Positions 45,860 through 55,849 of a stretch of 64,000 nt of DNA are shown piece after piece. The stretch's first letter is position 1. Each line of letters opens with the position of its first letter. Source of the DNA: Calliphora vicina. Taxonomy: Eukaryota > Arthropoda > Insecta > Diptera > Calliphoridae. The stretch lies in NCBI RefSeq assembly GCF_958450345.1, contig NC_088782.1:118406046-118470045 (forward strand). Direction: 5' to 3'. Under the pieces are notes generated by a model. It worked only from the letters and a program-made list of their open reading frames with translations, made no database searches and was not told the DNA's origin. The translations under genes and the position numbers were made by a program.

Positions 45860-46200
45860 TTTATTTTGAGCCATTTTTGGTGCGAATTTCTATGACGTTA
45901 TATATATCGTTAAAAAGGTCTTTGAAATATCTATCACTAGATATCCATATTGTCTATATTAATGACTTAGATAATCCAGATATATGTAAATCAAAAGTAG
46001 TTAACAAAAATCCAGGTGGTCGCAGTTTTTTGCTTATAACTCAGCCATTTATAGACCGATTTCCTCGATTTTAAATAGCATCCAAACCAGGACTATATCC
46101 TACATAATGATGTATCAATTAAGTTTGTAAGTTATTTGGGGACTTTGGAAACATGATTTCAACACACAGATGGACATCAAGCTTTTACAGAAAAACTTCA
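45860..46200 (-). mobile_element. mini-me-like element, copy 3 (inverted)
   Basis: The reverse complement shares AATATAGACAATATGGATAT and GATAGATATTTCAAAGACCT with the tail of the copy at 37340-37760. It also has a CGGTCTATAAATGGCTGAG block and a TGATGTCCATCTGTGTGTTG remnant of the GTCY core. Confidence 0.65.
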
Positions 46201-46798
46201 ATAACAATCAAGATACTTGGCAAGGAAATGTTCAATAGCAAACTAGTTTCAGCACAAAAATTCTATACCAAAGTGTAAAAAATCTTTAATTTTGTATAAA
46301 CAAATTTTCAGTATTAAATTTTCTATATAAAAAATTAATCTTTTTGCTATAATTCCTTAATTTTCCAATGACCTTAATGACTTTTTTGCAGCAACTTTTC
46401 TTCATTTATGGCCACTTTTTTTTTATTTCTTCCAAAAAAAGCAAAAAGTATTTTTCATTTTCAACATCAATGTGCTGCATTAAATCTTCTTTCACGTTCA
46501 TTGTCAAATAATTTATGGCAGTTTTCACTTTTCTTAAAAAAAGTTTGCATTTAATGTCAGTTAGAGTTAAAGACAAATTTGGCAGAGTGTATATTAGCAA
46601 GTTATTAAGGCAATAAGTAAAAAAATCAATAGAGAAAAAGGAAATTTTGTAGGAATTTACAAGTTTTAATGTGGTAGCCCATAAATTGTCTAGTTGTAGG
46701 AAGAACTGTTCATAAAGAAAGTATAAAGTAGCAAGTGTTGTGGAAAGACAAAAGAAATATTTGTGGCATATAAATGAAAATAAGGAACTGTAATGATT
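46201..46798. other. Non-coding interval
   Basis: AT-rich DNA before the 32-bp array. A 64-codon minus-strand open frame at 46406-46600 has no recognisable domain. I see no gene. Confidence 0.5.
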
Positions 46799-49700
46799 AT
46801 CTTATAGAAAACAGTCTTTGTAAGACAGTTTTCTTATAGAAAACAGTCTTTGTAAGACAGTTTTCTTATAGAAAACAGTCTTTGTAAGACAGTTTTCTTA
46901 TAGAAAACAGTCTTTGTAAGACAGTTTTCTTATAGAAAACAGTCTTTGTAAGACAGTTTTCTTATAGAAAACAGTCTTTGTAAGACAGTTTTCTTATAGA
47001 AAACAGTCTTGGTAAGACAGTTTTCTTATAGAAAACAGTCTTTGTAAGACAGTTTTCTTATAGAAAACAGTCTTTGTAAGACAGTTTTCTTATAGAAAAC
47101 AGTCTTTGTAAGACAGTTTTCTTATAGAAAACAGTCTTTGTAAGACAGTTTTCTTATAGAAAAGTGTCTTTCGAAGACAGTTTTCTTATAGAAAAGTGTC
47201 TTTCGAAGACAGTTTTCTTATAGAAAAGTGTCTTTCGAAGACAGTTTTCTTATAGAAAAGTGTCTTTCGAAGACAGTTTTCTTATAGAAAAGTGTCTTTC
47301 GAAGACAGTTTTCTTATAGAAAAGTGTCTTTCGAAGACAGTTTTCTTATAGAAAACAGTCTTTGTAAGACAGTTTTCTTATAGAAAACAGTCTTTGTAAG
47401 ACAGTTTTCTTATAGAAAACAGTCTTTGTAAGACAGTTTTCTTATAGAAAACAGTCTTTGTAAGACAGTTTTCTTATAGAAAACAGTCTTTGTAAGACAG
47501 TTTTCTTATAGAAAACAGTCTTTGTAAGACAGTTTTCTTATAGAAAACAGTCTTTGTAAGACAGTTTTCTTATAGAAAAGTGTCTTTGTAAGACAGTTTT
47601 CTTATAGAAAAATGTCTTTGTAAGACAGTTTTCTTATAGAAAACAGTTTTCTTATAGAAAACAGTCTTTGTAAGACAGTTTTCTTATAGAAAACAGTCTT
47701 TGTAAGACAGTTTTCTTATAGAAAACAGTCTTTGTAAGACAGTTTTCTTATAGAAAACAGTCTTTGTAAGACAGTTTTCTTATAGAAAACAGTCTTTGTA
47801 AGACAGTTTTCTTATAGAAAACAGTCTTTGTAAGACAGTTTTCTTATAGAAAACAGTCTTTGTAAGACAGTTTTCTTATAGAAAACAGTCTTTGTAAGAC
47901 AGTTTTCTTATAGAAAACAGTCTTTGTAAGACAGTTTTCTTATAGAAAAGTGTCTTTCGAAGACAGTTTTCTTATAGAAAAGTGTCTTTCGAAGACAGTT
48001 TTCTTATAGAAAAGTGTCTTTCGAAGACAGTTTTCTTATAGAAAAGTGTCTTTCGAAGACAGTTTTCTTATAGAAAAGTGTCTTTCGAAGACAGTTTTCT
48101 TATAGAAAAGTGTCTTTCGAAGACAGTTTTCTTATAGAAAAGTGTCTTTCGAAGACAGTTTTCTTATAGAAAAGTGTCTTTCGAAGACAGTTTTCTTATA
48201 GAAAAGTGTCTTTCGAAGACAGTTTTCTTATAGAAAAGTGTCTTTCGAAGACAGTTTTCTTATAGAAAAGTGTCTTTCGAAGACAGTTTTCTTATAGAAA
48301 ACAGTCTTTGTAAGACAGTTTTCTTATAGAAAACAGTCTTTGTAAGACAGTTTTCTTATAGAAAACAGTCTTTGAAAGACAGTTTTCTTATAGAAAACAG
48401 TCTTTGTAAGACAGTTTTCTTATAGAAAACAGTCTTTGTAAGACAGTTTTCTTATAGAAAACAGTCTTTGTAAGACAGTTTTCTTATAGAAAACAGTCTT
48501 TGTAAGACAGTTTTCTTATAGAAAACAGTCTTTGTAAGACAGTTTTCTTATAGAAAACAGTCTTTGTAAGACAGTTTTCTTATAGAAAACAGTCTTTGTA
48601 AGACAGTTTTCTTATAGAAAACAATTTTCTTATAGAAAACAGTCTTTCGAAGACAGTTTTCTTATAGAAAAGTGTCTTTCGAAGACAGTTTTCTTATAGA
48701 AAAGTGTCTTTCGGAGACAGTTTTCTTATAGAAAAGTGTCTTTCGAAGACAGTTTTCTTATAGAAAAGTGTCTTTCGAAGACAGTTTTCTTATAGAAAAG
48801 TGTCTTTCGAAAACAGTTTTCTTATAGAAAAGTGTCTTTCGAAGACAGTTTTCTTATAGAAAAGTGTCTTTCGAAGACAGTTTTCTTATAGAAAAGTGTC
48901 TTTCGAAGACAGTTTTCTTATAGAAAAGTGTCTTTCGAAGACAGTTTTCTTATAGAAAAGTGTCTTTCGAAGACAGTTTTCTTATAGAAAAGTGTCTTTC
49001 GAAGACAGTTTTCTTATAGAAAAGTGCCTTTCGAAGACAGTTTTCTTATAGAAAAGTGCCTTTCGAAGACAGTTTTCTTATAGAAAAGTGTCTTTCGAAG
49101 ACAGTTTTCTTATAGAAAACAGTCTTTGTAAGACAGTTTTCATATAGAAAACAGTCTTTGTAAGACGGTTTTCTTATAGAAAACAGTCTTTGTAAGACAG
49201 TTTTCTTATAGAAAACAGTCTTTGTAAGACAGTTTTCTTATAGAAAACAGTCTTTGTAAGACAGTTTTCTTATAGAACACAGTCTTTGTAAGACAGTTTT
49301 CTTATAGTCTTTGTAAGACAGTTTTCTTATAGAAAACAGTCTTTGGAAGACAGTTTTCTTATAGAAAACAGTCTTTGGAAGACAGTTTTCTTATAGAAAA
49401 CAGTCTTTGGAAGACAGTTTTCTTATAGAAAACAGTCTTTGTAAGACAGTTTTCTTATAGAAAACAGTCTTTGGAAGACAGTTTTCTTATAGAAAACAGT
49501 CTTTGTAAGACAGTTTTCTTATAGAAAACAGTCTTTGTAAGACAGTTTTCTTATAGAAAACAGTTTTCTTATAGAAAACAGTCTTTCGAAGACAGTTTTC
49601 TTATAGAAAAGTGTCTTTCGAAGACAGTTTTCTTATAGAAAAGTGTCTTTCGGAGACAGTTTTCTTATAGAAAAGTGTCTTTCGAAGACAGTTTTCTTAT

Positions 49701-52700
49701 AGAAAAGTGTCTTTCGAAGACAGTTTTCTTATAGAAAAGTGTCTTTCGAAGACAGTTTTCTTATAGAAAAGTGTCTTTCGAAGACAGTTTTCTTATAGAA
49801 AAGTGTCTTTCGAAGACAGTTTTCTTATAGAAAAGTGTCTTTCGAAGACAGTTTTCTTATAGAAAAGTGTCTTTCGAAGACAGTTTTCTTATAGAAAAGT
49901 GTCTTTCGAAGACAGTTTTCTTATAGAAAAGTGTCTTTCGAAGACAGTTTTCTTATAGAAAAGTGTCTTTCGAAGACAGTTTTCTTATAGAAAAGTGTCT
50001 TTCGAAGACAGTTTTCTTATAGAAAAGTGTCTTTCGAAGACAGTTTTCTTATAGAAAAGTGTCTTTCGAAGACAGTTTTCTTATAGAAAAGTGTCTTTCG
50101 AAGACAGTTTTCTTATAGAAAAGTGTCTTTCGAAGACAGTTTTCTTATAGAAAAGTGTCTTTCGAAGACAGTTTTCTTATAGAAAAGTGTCTTTCGAAGA
50201 CAGTTTTCTTATAGAAAAGTGTCTTTCGAAGACAGTTTTCTTATAGAAAAGTGTCTTTCGAAGACAGTTTTCTTATAGAAAAGTGTCTTTCGAAGACAGT
50301 TTTCTTATAGAAAAGTGTCTTTCGAAGACAGTTTTCTTATAGAAAACAGTCTTTGTAAGACAGTTTTCATATAGAAAACAGTCTTTGTAAGACAGTTTTC
50401 TTATAGAAAACAGTCTTTGTAAGACAGTTTTCTTATAGAAAACAGTCTTTGTAAGACAGTTTTCTTATAGAAAACAGTCTTTGTAAGACAGTTTTCTTAT
50501 AGAAAACAGTCTTTGTAAGACAGTTTTCTTATAGTCTTTGTAAGACAGTTTTCTTATAGAAAACAGTCTTTGGAAGACAGTTTTCTTATAGAAAACAGTC
50601 TTTGGAAGACAGTTTTCTTATAGAAAACAGTCTTTGGAAGACAGTTTTCTTATAGAAAACAGTCTTTGGAAGACAGTTTTCTTATAGAAAACAGTCTTTG
50701 GAAGACAGTTTTCTTATAGAAAACAGTCTTTGGAAGACAGTTTTCTTATAGAAAACAGTCTTTGGAAGACAGTTTTCTTATAGAAAACAGTCTTTGGAAG
50801 ACAGTTTTCTTATAGAAAACAGTCTTTGGAAGACAGTTTTCTTATAGAAAACAGTCTTTGGAAGACAGTTTTCTTATAGAAAACAGTCTTTGTAAGACAG
50901 TTTTCTTATAGAAAACAGTCTTTGTAAGACAGTTTTCTTATAGAAAACAGTCTTTGTAAGACAGTTTTCTTATAGAAAACAGTCTTTGTAAGACAGTTTT
51001 CTTATAGAAAACAGTCTTTGTAAGACAGTTTTCTTATAGAAAACAGTCTTTGTAAGACAGTTTTCTTATAGAAAACAGTCTTTGTAAGACAGTTTTCTTA
51101 TAGAAAACAGTCTTTGGAAGACAGTTTTCTTATAGAAAACAGTCTTTGTAAGACAGTTTTCTTATAGAAAACAGTCTTTGTAAGACAGTTTTCTTATAGA
51201 AAACAGTCTTTGTAAGACAGTTTTCTTATAGAAAACAGTCTTTGTAAGACAGTTTTCTTATAGAAAACAGTCTTTGTAAGACAGTTTTCTTATAGAAAAC
51301 AGTCTTTGGAAGACAGTTTTCTTATAGAAAACAGTCTTTGGAAGACAGTTTTCTTATAGAAAACAGTCTTTGGAAGACAGTTTTCTTATAGAAAACAGTC
51401 TTTGGAAGACAGTTTTCTTATAGAAAACAGTCTTTGGAAGACAGTTTTCTTATAGAAAACAGTCTTTGGAAGACAGTTTTCTTATAGAAAACAGTCTTTG
51501 GAAGACAGTTTTCTTATAGAAAACAGTCTTTGGAAGACAGTTTTCTTATAGAAAACAGTCTTTGGAAGACAGTTTTCTTATAGAAAACAGTCTTTGGAAG
51601 ACAGTTTTCTTATAGAAAACAGTCTTTGGAAGACAGTTTTCTTATAGAAAACAGTCTTTGGAAGACAGTTTTCTTATAGAAAACAGTCTTTGTAAGACAG
51701 TTTTCTTATAGAAAACAGTCTTTGTAAGACAGTTTTCTTATAGAAAACAGTCTTTGTAAGACAGTTTTCTTATAGAAAACAGTCTTTGTAAGACAGTTTT
51801 CTTATAGAAAACAGTCTTTGTAAGACAGTTTTCTTATAGAAAACAGTCTTTGTAAGACAGTTTTCTTATAGAAAACAGTCTTTGTAAGACAGTTTTCTTA
51901 TAGAAAACAGTCTTTGGAAGACAGTTTTCTTATAGAAAACAGTCTTTGTAAGACAGTTTTCTTATAGAAAACAGTCTTTGTAAGACAGTTTTCTTATAGA
52001 AAACAGTCTTTGTAAGACAGTTTTCTTATAGAAAACAGTCTTTGTAAGACAGTTTTCTTATAGAAAACAGTCTTTGTAAGACAGTTTTCTTATAGAAAAC
52101 AGTCTTTGTAAGACAGTTTTCTTATAGAAAACAGTCTTTGTAAGACAGTTTTCTTATAGAAAACAGTCTTTGGAAGACAGTTTTCTTATAGAAAACAGTC
52201 TTTGGAAGACAGTTTTCTTATAGAAAACAGTCTTTGGAAGACAGTTTTCTTATAGAAAACAGTCTTTGTAAGACAGTTTTCTTATAGAAAACAGTCTTTG
52301 TAAGACAGTTTTCTTATAGAAAACAGTCTTTGTAAGACAGTTTTCTTATAGAAAACAGTCTTTGTAAGACAGTTTTCTTATAGAAAACAGTCTTTGTAAG
52401 ACAGTTTTCTTATAGAAAACAGTCTTTGTAAGACAGTTTTCTTATAGAAAACAGTCTTTGTAAGACAGTTTTCTTATAGAAAACAGTCTTTGTAAGACAG
52501 TTTTCTTATAGAAAACAGTCTTTGTAAGACAGTTTTCTTATAGAAAACAGTCTTTGTAAGACAGTTTTCTTATAGAAAACAGTCTTTGTAAGACAGTTTT
52601 CTTATAGAAAACAGTCTTTGTAAGACAGTTTTCTTATAGAAAACAGTCTTTGTAAGACAGTTTTCTTATAGAAAACAGTCTTTGTAAGACAGTTTTCTTA

Positions 52701-53262
52701 TAGAAAACAGTCTTTGTAAGACAGTTTTCTTATAGAAAACAGTCTTTGTAAGACAGTTTTCTTATAGAAAACAGTCTTTGTAAGACAGTTTTCTTATAGA
52801 AAACAGTCTTTGTAAGACAGTTTTCTTATAGAAAACAGTCTTTGTAAGACAGTTTTCTTATGGAAAACAGTCTTGGTAAGACAGTTTTCTTATAGAAAAC
52901 AGTCTTGGTAAGACAGTTTTCTTATAGAAAACAGTCTTGGTAAGACAGTTTTCTTATAGAAAACAGTCTTGGTAAGACAGTTTTCTTATAGAAAACAGTC
53001 TTGGTAAGACAGTTTTCTTATAGAAAACAGTCTTGGTAAGACAGTTTTCTTATAGAAAACAGTCTTGGTAAGACAGTTTTCTTATAGAAAACAGTCTTTC
53101 GAAGACAGTTTTCTATATGAAAACAGTCTTTCGAAGACAGTTTTCTATATGAAAACAGTTTTTCGAAGACAGTTTTCTTATAGAAAACAGTCTGGGTAAG
53201 ACAGTTTTCTTATAGAAAACAGTCTGGGTAAGACAGTTTTCTTATAGAAAGCAGTCTTTCTT
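46799..53262 (+). repeat. 32-bp satellite array with block variants
   Basis: About 6.46 kb, equivalent to about 202 units. Each unit has ACAGTTTTCTTATAGAAAA plus a 13-nt variable part: A = CAGTCTTTGTAAG, B = GTGTCTTTCGAAG, C = CAGTCTTTGGAAG, D = CAGTCTTGGTAAG. Variants form runs: A and B alternate to about 50340, C and A to about 52860, and D at 52870-53090. Rare marker units (TCGGAGAC at 48711 and 49650; CATATAG at 49141 and 50368; a truncated CTTATAGTCTTTG at 49301 and 50528) show higher-order duplication. The right end passes into the 11-bp array at TTATAG|TTCTG. Confidence 0.97.
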
Positions 53263-53266
53263 ATAG

Positions 53267-53795
53267 TTCTGTTCTATTCTAATTCTGTTCTAGTTCTGTT
53301 CTAGTTCTGTTCTAGTTCTGTTCTAGTTCTGTTCTAGTTCTGTTCTAGTTCTGTTCTAGTTCTGTTCTAGTTCTGTTCTAGTTCTGTTCTAGTTCTGTTC
53401 TAGTTCTGTTCTAGTTCTGTTCTAGTTCTGTTCTAGTTCTGTTCTAGTTCTGTTCTAGTTCTGTTCTAGTTCTGTTCTAGTTCTGTTCTAGTTCTGTTCT
53501 AGTTCTGTTCTAGTTCTGTTCTAGTTCTGTTCTAGTTCTGTTCTAGTTCTGTTCTAGTTCTGTTCTAGTTCTGTTCTAGTTCTGTTCTAGTTCTGTTCTA
53601 GTTCTGTTCTAGTTCTGTTCTAGTTCTGTTCTGTTCTAGTTCTGTTCTAGTTCTGTTCTAGTTCTGTTCTAGTTCTGTTCTAGTTCTGTTCTAGTTCTAG
53701 TTCTAGTTCTAGTTCTAGTTCTAGTTCTAGTTCTAGTTCTAGTTCTAGTTCTAGTTCTGTTCTGTTCTAGTTCTGTTCTGTTCTAGTTCTGTTCA
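53267..53795 (+). repeat. 11-bp satellite array 3
   Basis: About 0.53 kb of TTCTGTTCTAG directly after the 32-bp array. It contains a sub-array of pure TTCTAG hexamers (about 53690-53755) and several TTCTG duplications near its end. It has the same orientation as arrays 1 and 2 and shares its right flank with array 2. Confidence 0.95.
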
Positions 53796-53801
53796 AGTTT
53801 C

Positions 53802-54440
53802 TAATCCTAAAGCATTTTTGTGTCTAATTTTGAGCGACCATTTCCTGCTATTTTTCCAAATCCTTTTCATTAAACTTTTTATATTGCTTTTGTTTAAAAA
53901 TTTTATACAAAAAATTATAAACAATTTCATAACTTTTGGCAATATTTAAGTCAATTGTTAATGTTGAAAAATGGAAAACATTAACTGCTGGAACTGTGGG
54001 CAACAATACCAGCCATTGTTACCATTTAACACCCATTTACTATTGACACACAAACTAAACACTGGCGGTATTTTTAAAAACTCAAATATTAAATGAAAGT
54101 TGGACAACTATATTTTGGTTTATGAAGAGTTGGGAAGGTGTCAGTGCGGGGGGTTGGTGGAATGTTGGTTACGACAATGGGATTTACGAATATTAGTTTA
54201 TGGTTTATTTAGCAACGACAAACAAACCTGATGAATGAAATTTACGTTGCCATGTGCAATAAACTTTGTTTAATCGATGTGTTTTAGAGGGTAAATAAAA
54301 ACCAAATAAAATAAAGGTTGGCAATTGAAGACTGTTGGTTGCTGTACAATCTAAAAAGTTGAAACAATTTCCAATATCTTGCTGGTTTTATAAAAACTAT
54401 TTCGTAACAAGTGGCCTGTTTTAAAGTTTATGCCAGCTGT
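53802..54440. other. Flank duplication and upstream region of Dnaaf6
   Basis: 53802-53915 duplicates 44080-44190. The rest is AT-rich with one GC-richer patch (CAGTGCGGGGGGTTGG, about 54140). No coding exon is seen. It probably holds the upstream control region of the gene at 54532. Confidence 0.5.
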
Positions 54441-54445
54441 AGCTG

Positions 54446-54451
54446 TATAAA
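54446..54451 (+). promoter_or_regulatory. Possible core promoter of Dnaaf6
   Basis: TATAAA at 54446 is followed 25 nt later by TCATTG. A better initiator match, TCAGTT, lies at 54496, about 34 nt before the ATG. Either could set the start; both are weak in AT-rich DNA. Confidence 0.3.
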
Positions 54452-54531
54452 TGACAAGGAAACTAATTTCATTGTGGAGTAAAAATAAATAATTTTCAGT
54501 TTATTACAATTGTGTTTGCCTTTGAAACGTT

Positions 54532-54658
54532 ATGTCCTTGTTTGAGACTCCTGAGAATTTAAAGCTGCTGCAAAATCTTTTAAATCCTCCAGCAGCAGCA
54601 GAAGAAGAATCTGATTTAGAAGATGATCAGGAATGCTTGATAAAAACAAGCAAATTAA
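54532..54658 (+). CDS. Dnaaf6: Dnaaf6 (PIH1D3 homologue), exon 1
   Basis: Encodes residues 1-42 and the first base of codon 43. The N-terminal helix ENLKLLQNLLNPP followed by an acidic EEESDLEDD run matches the start of PIH1D3/DNAAF6 proteins (a short leucine-rich helix, then LLNP plus acidic residues). The exon ends TTAA|GTAAGT at 54658. The ATG at 54532 is the first in frame; the open frame beyond the donor is intronic. Confidence 0.85.
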
Positions 54659-54717
54659 GTAAGTTAAGTTTGAAAGCTACAAGAAAAAAACTAATGTTTA
54701 AAATATTTGGCCGCTAG
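54659..54717 (+). other. 59-nt intron of Dnaaf6
   Basis: The donor is GTAAGT and the acceptor CCGCTAG, with a CTAAT branch-site match at 54691-54695, 23 nt before the acceptor end. The length and signals are typical of short fly introns. Splicing joins A|AT into Asn43 and gives NPGAIG, which fits the GPGxIG motif of PIH1D3 proteins. Confidence 0.85.
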
Positions 54718-55223
54718 ATCCAGGTGCTATAGGTTCTGCAGCAAACCTGAACAATAAAAAATCCTCTGCCCACAAAAAAACAAAATCTCCCTATGATCCT
54801 CTCGAGTTGGATGCCAATTCCCAAAAACAACCCTCCACTTTAGAGGAATGGCAGCAGCAACATGAACAAGCAGATAAAGATATTTTGGACTCACGCAAAT
54901 GCCCCTCCTATACTCTAACCTATCGTCAGGCTGTGGGCACTGAAGACGTATTCCTACAAATGGGCAATCGCACCAATGCTTCGGCCAGTTGTGAGGATTT
55001 AGTAGTGGATATATTGCTAACCAATGATGACACACCCTCGGACAAAATGCATTTAACCATAACAGAGCATGAAGTAGTTTTAGTCACAGCCATTTATCAT
55101 CTAAAATTGCCACTAATGCACCCGGTAAATGTGGATCGTTGTCGTGCTAAATACCAGGCTGACCACAACAAATTAACATTGACTTTAAGGCTGCAAAGGG
55201 AATTGGATTTTGTGAATTTTTGA
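54718..55223 (+). CDS. Dnaaf6: Dnaaf6 (PIH1D3 homologue), exon 2
   Basis: The joined protein is 210 residues; human PIH1D3 is about 214. DNAAF6 is a cytoplasmic co-chaperone that works with DNAAF4/DNAAF2 and R2TP-like/HSP90 machinery to pre-assemble axonemal dynein arms. In flies this serves sperm tails and chordotonal neuron cilia. Diagnostic segments are YTLTYRQAVGTEDVFL (residues about 107-122), the conserved heart of the family, and the C-terminal RELDFVNF (203-210), equivalent to the end of the mammalian protein. The C-terminal half reads as the CS-like beta-sandwich (LVVDILLTNDD, MHLTITEHEVVLVT, LTLTLRLQRE). The stop TGA is at 55221-55223. The gene is isolated between satellite arrays, with no neighbour on either side within the window. 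Its family identity is clear. Confidence 0.92.
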
Positions 55224-55229
55224 AAAACT

Positions 55230-55235
55230 AATAAA
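55230..55235 (+). terminator. Polyadenylation signal of Dnaaf6
   Basis: AATAAA only 7 nt after the stop codon implies a very short 3' UTR. Confidence 0.7.
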
Positions 55236-55849
55236 GAACTTTTATATGTTTTTGCCCACATAAACATATTTATTACTTGAATGAAATCTTTATCCATTTT
55301 TTATTACCTTTTTCCACAACGCCCAAGGTAACCAGAACAGAAATACTAGTGCACATTGAAAAGTTTAGTTGCCATAAAATTGCTACTCATTTTTCTGGTG
55401 TAATAAATTGTTGTGGCATCGAGGGTAAAAGTTTTTTTTTTTTGGTAAACTGCATATATTAAATAAATATAGTTTTGGTTTTAAAAGCACTATCAATATA
55501 AAGTGAGTGAAAAACCCCTAACTTTTAATTGACTTTAACATCAAAATTGAGTCATAGAACGACATCTAAATGGTAGTTAATTTGAAATGCAATTGACATT
55601 TAATTAAATGTTATAAAGGAGAGTAATAATATTCCATAAATATAAAGTATTTGGAAACTAAGCAGCTGTAGACAGCAGCTGGTTACACATCGCCATCTAC
55701 TAGAAGTTTCATGAATATGCTAACAGAAATACTAGAATATTTTATTTCCACAATGATCACCTAGAGCGTCCTGAATATTTGGCTTTGCTGTCGATTCAGC
55801 AAAATCGTCTTTCAAGCTCTTTCAGCTTCAGTTCGTATGGTATCCAATT
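55236..55849. other. Non-coding interval with a single hairpin-family arm
   Basis: AT-rich sequence. At about 55706-55733 is AGAAGTTTCATGAATATGC followed by TAACAGAAA, a diverged single arm of the hairpin at 41187-41264. It is preceded by ACACATCGCCATCTA. No gene. Confidence 0.5.

Noticed and set aside
53267..53795. Telomere or subtelomere repeat
   Set aside because: Flies lack short telomerase repeats. The array is interstitial and occurs at three internal places.
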